From positions 1-6,130 of the forward strand of contig JBFWTJ010000231.1 in assembly GCA_050247895.1 (NCBI GenBank): a stretch of DNA of 6,130 bases. The letters run 5' to 3'. A program made the position numbers and the translations under genes. Below, in pieces: positions 1-5,111 of this stretch; the first letter of the stretch is position 1; every line of letters starts with the position of its first letter. The notes under the pieces were generated by a model. That model was given only the letters and a program-made list of their open reading frames with translations, made no database searches and was not told the origin of the DNA. This DNA is from CAVPEW01 sp050247895 (GTDB lineage Bacteria; Actinomycetota; Acidimicrobiia; Acidimicrobiales; VFJN01).

Positions 1-825
1 GTGCGGGTCAGCGCGCCGCTCGACCACGCCCAGCGCAGCACCCCCACCGAGCGGGTCGACGCCCCGGCCGCGGGCCAGGCGTCGCCGGTGGCCACCGAGA
101 CGACCTCCAGCGAGACCTACGCCGGCGCCGCCACCGCCGTCGGCGGGGCGCTCGGTCCCGACGGCACCCCGACCACCGGCGACGGGGGCGACACCCAGTA
201 CGAGAAGGAGGCCGCCACCCGCACCTACGCGGTGGGCAAGGTCACCGAGCAGGTCGAGGCCGCGCCCGGTGCCGTCCAGCGGCTCTCGGTCGCCGTGCTG
301 CTCGACAGCGGGGCCAGCGGCGCGGCGGGCACGGCCGAGGTCGAGCGGCTCGTCTCCGCCGCCGCCGGGCTCGACACCGGCCGGGGCGACCTGCTGGCGG
401 TGAGCGAGATGCCCTTCGACCGCACGCCGGTGGAGGCGCCGGTGACCGCCGCGCCGGCCGACGGGTCCAGCCCGGTCGACCTGGTCCGCCCGGTCGGCGC
501 GGTGCTGCTGGCCCTGGTCGTGCTGGCCGCGGCGTGGCGGTCCGCCCACCGGGCCACGGCGGTCCAGCGCATCCCGCTGCCGCTGCCCGCGGGTGCGGGC
601 GGCGGGTACCCGGCCCTCGACGAGATCGGTCCGGGCGTCCTCGACGACGACGCCGACGGCGTCGACGGCACGGCCGAGCTGGCCCTGCCGGCGCCGATGG
701 CGCTCGGTCCGGCCGAGGCCGACGAGCGCACAGTGGTCAAGGAGCAGATCGCCGACCTGATCGAACGCCAGCCCGACCAGGTGGCCCAGGTCCTGCGGGG
801 CTGGCTCGCCGACCGGAGGAGCTGA
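1..825 (+). CDS. fliF: FliF, flagellar MS-ring protein (C-terminal part, 5' end outside window)
   Basis: FliF builds the MS ring in the cytoplasmic membrane and is the base on which the rotor and export gate assemble. The 274 visible residues are the C-terminal half of a family usually about 520-560 residues long. They begin with a Ser/Thr/Gly-rich periplasmic loop. The conserved periplasmic block follows, with TYAVGKV, then APGAVQRLSVAVLLD (88-102) and RGDLLAVSEMPF (128-139). Next comes the second membrane helix, about residues 160-179, ending in Trp-Arg. A cytoplasmic linker with an acidic patch (DDDADGVDG, 215-223) leads to the FliG-binding tail, about 244-274, with QPDQVAQVLRGWL near the end. 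The GTG at position 1 is in frame but is only a valine codon reached by the window edge; the real start lies upstream. The stop is one nucleotide before fliG, whose ribosome binding site is inside the fliF end. Confidence 0.95.
   Translation: MRVSAPLDHAQRSTPTERVDAPAAGQASPVATETTSSETYAGAATAVGGALGPDGTPTTGDGGDTQYEKEAATRTYAVGKVTEQVEAAPGAVQRLSVAVLLDSGASGAAGTAEVERLVSAAAGLDTGRGDLLAVSEMPFDRTPVEAPVTAAPADGSSPVDLVRPVGAVLLALVVLAAAWRSAHRATAVQRIPLPLPAGAGGGYPALDEIGPGVLDDDADGVDGTAELALPAPMALGPAEADERTVVKEQIADLIERQPDQVAQVLRGWLADRRS
815..821 (+). promoter_or_regulatory. Ribosome binding site of fliG (GGAGGAG)
   Basis: GGAGGAG lies 5 nt before the GTG at 827, inside the last codons of fliF. It is the strongest Shine-Dalgarno sequence in the window and fixes the fliG start. 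It suggests that FliG, needed in many copies per rotor, initiates independently rather than only by coupling. Confidence 0.8.
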
Positions 826-826
826 C

Positions 827-1840
827 GTGGCCGCCACCAGCACCGAGCTGAGCGGGCCGCAGAAGGTCGCCGTGCTGCTCATGCAGCTCGGCCCGGAGAC
901 CGCGGCCAAGGTCCTCCAGTCCCTGCGGGACCACGAGGTGGCCGACGTCATGGCCGAGGTGGCCCGCCTGCGCGACGTCGGCGCCGACCAGGTCGACACC
1001 GTCCTGGGCGAGTTCGCCGAGATCGCCGGGGCCAGCATGGCGGTGACCTCGGGCGGCCTCGACCTGGTCCGCACGATGCTCGAGGCCAGCGTCGGCCCCG
1101 ACCAGGCCCTGGCCATCCTCGACCGGGTCGCGGCGGGCATCGTCGAGCTGCCCTTCGAGTTCCTGCGCCGGGCCGACCCCCGCCAGGTGCTGTCGTTCCT
1201 CCAGGACGAGCACCCCCAGACCATCACGCTGGTCCTGGCCCACATGCCCGCCGAGTCGGCCGCGCTGGTCATGAGCGGGCTGAGCGAGGAGCTCCAGCGC
1301 GACGTGGCCCACCGGCTCGCGGTGATGGAGCAGTGCGCGCCCGAGGTCATCGGCGAGGTCGAGGGCGTCCTGCGGCGCAAGCTCTCCTCGGTCCTCCAGT
1401 CGACCGAGCTGACCTCGGTCGGCGGCGTCCAGAGCCTGGTCGACATCCTCAACCGGTCCGACCGGGCCACCGAGCGGCTCATCCTCACCGGGTTGGAGAG
1501 CGACGACGCCGACCTGGCCGACGAGGTGCGCCAGCGCATGTTCGTGTTCGAGGACGTGGCCGGCCTCGACGACCGGTCGATCCAGCTCGTCCTGCGCCAC
1601 GTCGACGGCAAGGAGCTGGCCGTGGCCCTCAAGGGCGTGCGGGCCGACGTGCGGGACAAGATCCTGCGGAACATGTCCGAGCGCGCCGGGGAGAACCTGC
1701 GCGAGGAGATGGAGATCCTCGGCCCGGTCCGCCTGACCTCGGTCGAGGAGGCCCAGGGCTCGATCGTGCGGGTCATCCGCACGCTGGAGGAGTCGGGCCA
1801 GCTGGTCCTGGCCCGGGGGGCCGATGAGTTCGTCGTGTGA
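827..1840 (+). CDS. fliG: FliG, flagellar motor switch/rotor protein
   Basis: FliG sits on the cytoplasmic face of the MS ring, binds FliF, FliM and the stator, and generates torque. At 337 residues it has the usual family length and is complete. The N-terminal FliF-binding domain opens with GPQKVAVLLMQLGPETAAKVL (10-30). The middle domain carries the FliM-binding EHPQTI motif (128-133). A Gly-Gly hinge is at 199-200. The C-terminal domain has MFVF (238-241) and the torque helix. By alignment with the E. coli protein from memory, the charged torque residues are K269, R286, E293, E294 and R302, matching K264, R281, D288, D289 and R297; the two aspartates are glutamates here, so charge is kept. 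The start is GTG, one nucleotide after the fliF stop, with a strong ribosome binding site. The 3' end overlaps fliH by 17 nt. Confidence 0.98.
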   Translation: MAATSTELSGPQKVAVLLMQLGPETAAKVLQSLRDHEVADVMAEVARLRDVGADQVDTVLGEFAEIAGASMAVTSGGLDLVRTMLEASVGPDQALAILDRVAAGIVELPFEFLRRADPRQVLSFLQDEHPQTITLVLAHMPAESAALVMSGLSEELQRDVAHRLAVMEQCAPEVIGEVEGVLRRKLSSVLQSTELTSVGGVQSLVDILNRSDRATERLILTGLESDDADLADEVRQRMFVFEDVAGLDDRSIQLVLRHVDGKELAVALKGVRADVRDKILRNMSERAGENLREEMEILGPVRLTSVEEAQGSIVRVIRTLEESGQLVLARGADEFVV

Positions 1841-2468
1841 CCTGGCCCCGGCCACGATCGGCGGCGACCCGTGGATCCCCGCGGCCATCGTGGACCGGTC
1901 GGCGCCCGGGCCGGCCGAACCGGATCCCGAGGTCGTCGCGCCGCTCCTCGCCGCGGCCCGCGCCGAGGGCCGTGCCGCCGGCCTGGCCGAGGGCCGCCGC
2001 GAGGCCCGGGCCGGGATCGCCGCCGCCCGCGCCGACGCCGAGCGGGCCGTGGCCGACCTGGCCGCCGCGCTCGACCGGGCCCTGACCGGCCTCGCCGCGC
2101 ACCGTGCCCTGGCCGCGGCCGACCTCGGCCGTGCGGTGGCGGAGGCCGCGCTGGAGCTGGCCGAGGCGGTGGTGGGCCGCGAGCTGGCCCTGTCCACCGA
2201 CCCGGGCCGCGACGCCCTGGTCCGGGCGCTGCGGGTCGTGGCCCCGCCCGCCGCGGTGGTCGCCCACCTCCACCCCGACGACGCGGCCACCCTCGGTGAC
2301 GCCGGGCTGGCCGTGGTGCCCGAGGGGGTCGAGCTGACCGTGGTGGCCGATCCGGCCGTGGACCGGGGCGACTGCCGCCTGACCGTGGACGACGGGGCCG
2401 TCGACGCCTCGATCGGCGCGGCCCTGGCCCGGGCCCGGGCCGTCCTGCTCGACGAGGGCCCGTGGTGA
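1824..2468 (+). CDS. fliH: FliH, regulator and tether of the flagellar export ATPase
   Basis: FliH binds the FliI ATPase as a dimer, restrains it and docks it at the C-ring and export gate. The protein has 214 residues, within the usual range. Near the N terminus is GDPWIP with W17, possibly the counterpart of the N-terminal tryptophans that dock E. coli FliH. Residues 45-61 form an exact AxxxGxxxGxxxGxxxA series (A45, G49, G53, G57, A61), the glycine-repeat helix typical of FliH. A long Ala/Glu/Arg helix follows, and the C-terminal FliI-binding domain ends with DRGDCRLTVDDGAVDAS (180-196), the family hallmark. ATG at 1824 is preceded only by a run of six G's. A GTG at 1890 is a weaker alternative because it has no Shine-Dalgarno sequence and loses W17. 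The gene overlaps fliG by 17 nt. It lacks Lys, Asn, Gln, Phe and Tyr altogether, and Met after the first residue. Confidence 0.93.
   Translation: MSSSCDLAPATIGGDPWIPAAIVDRSAPGPAEPDPEVVAPLLAAARAEGRAAGLAEGRREARAGIAAARADAERAVADLAAALDRALTGLAAHRALAAADLGRAVAEAALELAEAVVGRELALSTDPGRDALVRALRVVAPPAAVVAHLHPDDAATLGDAGLAVVPEGVELTVVADPAVDRGDCRLTVDDGAVDASIGAALARARAVLLDEGPW
2454..2458 (+). promoter_or_regulatory. Ribosome binding site deciding the fliI start (GAGGG)
   Basis: GAGGG lies 3 nt before the GTG at 2462 but 6 nt before the GTG at 2465. The second spacing is the more usual one, and it turns the fliH/fliI junction into a GTGA overlap like those at fliJ and the transglycosylase. The two candidates differ by one residue only. 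Confidence 0.5.
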
Positions 2469-3853
2469 CGTTCCCCGTGGCGACCGGTCCCGCGACCGTC
2501 GACCCCGACGACCCGACCGGTACCGGTGGCGGCCCCGCGCCGTTCGCGCTGCCGGCCGAGCAGCTGGCCCGGGCCGTGCGGGCCGCCCGCCCGGAGCGCA
2601 CCGGCCGGGTGACCCGGGTGGCCGGCGTCCACCTGGAGGTGGCCGGCCTCGATGCCGCCACCGGCGACGCCGTGGTCGTGCGGGCGGCGCAGGGACCCCT
2701 GGAGGCCGAGGTGGTGGCCCTCGAGCGCGACCACCTGGTCTGCATGCCGGTCGGTCCCGTGCGGGGCGTGCGCTGCGGCGACCCGGTGGCCACCGACGGC
2801 CGCCCGGCCACCGTCGGCGTGGGCTGGGAGCTGCGGGGCCGGGTCCTCGACGCCTCGGGCCGGCCCCTCGACGGGCGCCCCCTGCCCGCCGGCCTGGCCC
2901 GGGTGACCCTGGACGGGGTCGCACCCCACCCGCTGCGCCGGGCTCGGGTCGACCGGCCGATGGCCGTGGGCGTCCGCGCCCTGGACACGCTGGTGCCCTG
3001 CGGCCGGGGCCAGCGCCTCGGGGTCTTCGCCGGTTCGGGCGTGGGCAAGTCGAGCCTGCTGTCGATGATCGCCCGGGGCACCGAGGCCGAGCTGTCGGTC
3101 CTGGCCCTGGTCGGCGAGCGGGGCCGGGAGGTCCGGGAGTTCATCGAGAACGACCTGGGCGAGGCCGGCATGGCCCGGTCGGTGGTCGTGGTGGCCACCT
3201 CGGACGAGCCGGCGCTGGTCCGCCTGCGCGCCGCGGTCACCGCGACCCGCATCGCCGAGTGGTTCCGCGACCAGGGCACCGACGTGGTGCTGATGATGGA
3301 CAGCCTCACCCGGGTGGCCATGGCCCAGCGGGAGATCGGGCTGTCGGCCGGCGAGCCGCCGGCCACCCGCGGCTACCCGCCGTCGGTCTTCGCCCTGCTG
3401 CCCCGCCTGCTCGAGCGGGCCGGCGCGGCCGAGGAGGGGGCGATCACCGGGATCTACACGGTGCTGGTCGACGGCGACGACCACGACGAACCGGTGGCCG
3501 ACACGGCCCGGTCGATCCTCGACGGCCACGTCGTGCTGTCCCGCCGGCTGGCCACCGCCGGCCACTTCCCCAGCATCGAGGTGCTCGACTCGGTGTCCCG
3601 CGTCGCCGGCGCGGTCACCACCCCGGCCCAGCGTGCCGTGGCCACCGAGGTCCGCCGGCTGCTGGCCGCCCACCGCGACGCCCGCGACCTGGTCGAGATC
3701 GGTGCCTACGTGGCCGGCTCCAACCCGCTCGTCGACCGGGCCCTGGTGCTGCAGCCCGAGATCGAGGCGTTCCTGCGCCTGGACCTCGACGACCGGGCCC
3801 CGGCCGAGGCGAGCTGGCAGGCCCTGGCCCGGATCCTGGGGGCGGCGGCGTGA
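2462..3853 (+). CDS. fliI: FliI, flagellum-specific type III export ATPase
   Basis: FliI is the hexameric ATPase, related to F1 beta, that energises unfolding and entry of flagellar substrates at the export gate. The 463 residues are close to the family length, with a Gly/Pro-rich extension of about 30 residues before the beta-barrel domain. The Walker A motif is GSGVGKS (191-197) with K196. The catalytic glutamate is E219 in GERGREV. Walker B is VVLMMDSLTR (275-284) with D280. These line up with K188, E211 and D272 of the enteric protein. Also present are GYPPSVFALLPRLLERAG (304-321), DEPVADTARSILDGHVVLSR (342-361) and GHFPSIEVLDSVSR (367-380), all signatures of the export ATPase rather than F1 or Rho. 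K196 is the only lysine in the protein. GTG 2462 is given as the start; GTG 2465 is equally possible and would form a GTGA overlap with the fliH stop. Confidence 0.98.
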   Translation: MVTFPVATGPATVDPDDPTGTGGGPAPFALPAEQLARAVRAARPERTGRVTRVAGVHLEVAGLDAATGDAVVVRAAQGPLEAEVVALERDHLVCMPVGPVRGVRCGDPVATDGRPATVGVGWELRGRVLDASGRPLDGRPLPAGLARVTLDGVAPHPLRRARVDRPMAVGVRALDTLVPCGRGQRLGVFAGSGVGKSSLLSMIARGTEAELSVLALVGERGREVREFIENDLGEAGMARSVVVVATSDEPALVRLRAAVTATRIAEWFRDQGTDVVLMMDSLTRVAMAQREIGLSAGEPPATRGYPPSVFALLPRLLERAGAAEEGAITGIYTVLVDGDDHDEPVADTARSILDGHVVLSRRLATAGHFPSIEVLDSVSRVAGAVTTPAQRAVATEVRRLLAAHRDARDLVEIGAYVAGSNPLVDRALVLQPEIEAFLRLDLDDRAPAEASWQALARILGAAA

Positions 3854-4281
3854 CCCGCCCCTTCCGCCTGGCCACCGTGCTGCGCATCCGCCGGATCGAG
3901 GAGGAGCGGGCCGCGGCCGGCCTGGCCCGGGCCAACGCCCGGGCCGGTGCGGCGACGCGGGCCGCGACCCACGAGGTGGCCCGCCACCGGGCCCGGGTGC
4001 GGGCCGCGGCGCCCGGCACCGACCTGCGCTGGCACCTGCTGGTCGGGGCCCGCTCGGCCGAAGCCGTGCGGCGGGCGGTCGAGGAGCGGGCCGCGGCCGA
4101 CCTCGAGGTGGCCACCGAACGTGCCGGGTACGCCCTGGCCCGCCAGCGGGTGGCCGGCCTGGAGCGCCTGGAGGAGCGGGACGCACGGCGTGCCGCCCGG
4201 GCCGCGCAGCGCCGGGCCCAGCGGGCCGCGGACGACCTCGCCGCCGTGCGCCACCTGCGCCGGGGGAGGGACGGGACGTGA
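3850..4281 (+). CDS. fliJ: FliJ, export-apparatus stalk protein
   Basis: FliJ is a small antiparallel coiled coil that enters the FliI hexamer like the gamma subunit of F1 and contacts the FlhA gate. This 143-residue protein opens with PFRLATVLRIRRIEEERAAA, the typical FliJ start (a Phe-Arg-Leu-x-x-Val-Leu pattern). It continues as two Ala/Arg/Glu helices, about 12-55 and 67-137, separated by a break with Pro-Gly near 55-56. Identification rests on this N terminus, the helical make-up, the length and the place after fliI. Alanine (39) and arginine (33) make up half of the residues and there is no lysine. GTG 3850 forms a GTGA overlap with the fliI stop; the only Shine-Dalgarno candidate is GGGGG at 3838-3842. 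A 19-bp exact direct repeat lies inside the gene. The same frame stays open far upstream through fliI, but that part is a shadow. Confidence 0.88.
   Translation: MTRPFRLATVLRIRRIEEERAAAGLARANARAGAATRAATHEVARHRARVRAAAPGTDLRWHLLVGARSAEAVRRAVEERAAADLEVATERAGYALARQRVAGLERLEERDARRAARAAQRRAQRAADDLAAVRHLRRGRDGT
3901..4099 (+). repeat. 19-bp direct repeat inside fliJ (copies at 3901-3919 and 4081-4099)
   Basis: The sequence GAGGAGCGGGCCGCGGCCG occurs at 3901-3919 and again at 4081-4099, exactly 180 nt (60 codons) apart and in the same frame. Both copies encode Glu-Glu-Arg-Ala-Ala-Ala (residues 18-23 and 78-83). The first lies in the first FliJ helix and the second in the second helix. Confidence 0.9.
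4265..4270 (+). promoter_or_regulatory. Ribosome binding site of the transglycosylase gene (GGAGGG)
   Basis: GGAGGG lies 7 nt before the GTG at 4278 and within the last codons of fliJ. It supports a start at the GTGA overlap rather than at any of the upstream in-frame codons, since the frame is open back to about 3633. Confidence 0.7.
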
Positions 4282-5111
4282 CCGGGCTCGCCGCGGTGGC
4301 CGAGGTCGAGCAGCGGATCGCGGCGATCCGCGCCGCGGGCCGGGCGCCGTTCGGCCCCCTGGCCCCGGCGGGCTCCGCCGGCACGAGCGGGTCGCCGGAG
4401 GCCACCGGGCCCGGGTCGTTCGACGCCGCCCTGACCCGGGCGCTCGCGGCGGGGACGTCCGGGAGCCGCGCCCCGGACCCGTCCACGCCGGGCGAGCCGG
4501 CGGCCGCGCCGCCCTGCTGCTGCGGCCGCTGCGCTCCCTCCGCCGCGGGGACGCCCGAGGCCGCGTGGTCCCGGACCGCATCGACCGGCGCGGCGGTGCC
4601 GCCCGTCGGGCCGGGCGGATCGTGGTCGCCCACCGGCGCCTCGTCCGGGTCGCCGGCGAGGGGCCTGTCCTGGTCGCTGGCCGCGGCCGGGCGGACCGTC
4701 GTGCCGTGGGCCGGTGGCACGGGCGACGTGCCCTACGCCGACCTGTTCGCGGCCGCCGGGGCCCGCCACGGCATCCCCCCGGCGCTGCTCGCCGCGGTGG
4801 CCCGGGCCGAGTCGGGCTTCGACCCCCGAGCCGTGAGCCGGGCCGGGGCGCAGGGCCTGATGCAGATCATGCCGGCCACGGCCCGGGGCCTGGGGGTCGA
4901 CCCGCTGGTCCCCGAGCAGGCCGTCGACGGCGCGGCCCGCCTGCTGGCGGGGCACCTGGAGCGCTTCGGGTCGGTCGAGCTGGCCCTGGCCGCCTACAAC
5001 GCCGGCGGCGGTGCCGTGGCCCGGTACGGCGGCGTCCCGCCCTACGAGGAGACGCGGGCCTACGTGGCCCGGATCCTCGCCGACCTGGGAGGCCCGTCGT
5101 GGACGCCCTGA
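4278..5111 (+). CDS. Flagellar-cluster lytic transglycosylase (SLT domain), no signal peptide
   Basis: This is a peptidoglycan-cleaving lytic transglycosylase, probably clearing the wall for the flagellar rod or hook. The 277 residues fall into three parts. The N-terminal amphipathic segment is VAEVEQRIAAIRA (7-19), followed by GSFDAALTRAL (46-56). A Ser/Thr/Pro/Gly/Ala-rich linker runs from about 57 to 147 and contains a cysteine cluster (C80, C81, C82, C85) and three Trp-Ser pairs. The C-terminal SLT domain begins at YADLFAAAGARHGIPPALL (153-171). It shows AESGFDP with catalytic E178, GLMQIMP (193-199) and AYNAGGGAV (239-247), all classic motifs. No signal peptide or membrane helix is visible, so I infer export by the flagellar type III apparatus, as for other flagellar wall enzymes. 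It begins at a GTGA overlap with fliJ and overlaps the next gene by 13 nt. Confidence 0.92.
   Translation: MTGLAAVAEVEQRIAAIRAAGRAPFGPLAPAGSAGTSGSPEATGPGSFDAALTRALAAGTSGSRAPDPSTPGEPAAAPPCCCGRCAPSAAGTPEAAWSRTASTGAAVPPVGPGGSWSPTGASSGSPARGLSWSLAAAGRTVVPWAGGTGDVPYADLFAAAGARHGIPPALLAAVARAESGFDPRAVSRAGAQGLMQIMPATARGLGVDPLVPEQAVDGAARLLAGHLERFGSVELALAAYNAGGGAVARYGGVPPYEETRAYVARILADLGGPSWTP
4313..4331 (+). other. Perfect 8-bp hairpin in the transglycosylase coding start
   Basis: GCGGATCG (4313-4320) and CGATCCGC (4324-4331) are perfect inverted copies around a 3-nt loop, CGG. The element begins 35 nt after the GTG start and sits in the codons of the N-terminal amphipathic segment. There is no T tract after it, so it is not an intrinsic terminator. 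It could affect early translation or be an accident of the Ile-Ala-Ala-Ile codons. Confidence 0.6.
5087..5092 (+). promoter_or_regulatory. Ribosome binding site of the fliK-like gene (GGGAGG)
   Basis: GGGAGG lies 6 nt before the GTG at 5099, inside the end of the transglycosylase gene. It selects that GTG as the start of the last open frame in the window. Confidence 0.75.

Noticed and set aside
1..3. GTG at the first base as a true gene start
   Set aside because: It falls inside the periplasmic part of FliF. A protein starting here would lack the first membrane helix and ring-building domains, so the codon is only where the window was cut.
825..827. Internal promoters or terminators at gene junctions
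   Set aside because: All junctions are overlaps or a 1-nt gap, there is no AT-rich -10-like sequence and no hairpin followed by a T run anywhere in the window.
2516..2527. 12-bp perfect palindrome ACCGGTACCGGT as an operator
   Set aside because: It lies within the fliI coding sequence, encodes Thr-Gly-Thr-Gly, is also a simple tandem of ACCGGT, and has no promoter-like elements around it.
3259..3849. Upstream extension of the fliJ frame into fliI
   Set aside because: The extension is an out-of-frame Arg/Pro/Gly shadow of the FliI ATPase domain; FliJ similarity begins exactly at the GTG at 3850.
737..4720. Antisense open frame of 1327 codons running under fliG to the transglycosylase gene
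   Set aside because: Its translation is low-complexity Gly/Arg/Pro/His/Gln sequence with no recognisable domain, and it lies opposite five clearly functional genes. In DNA this GC-rich, codons that would read as stops on the other strand are rare, so long antisense frames are expected.
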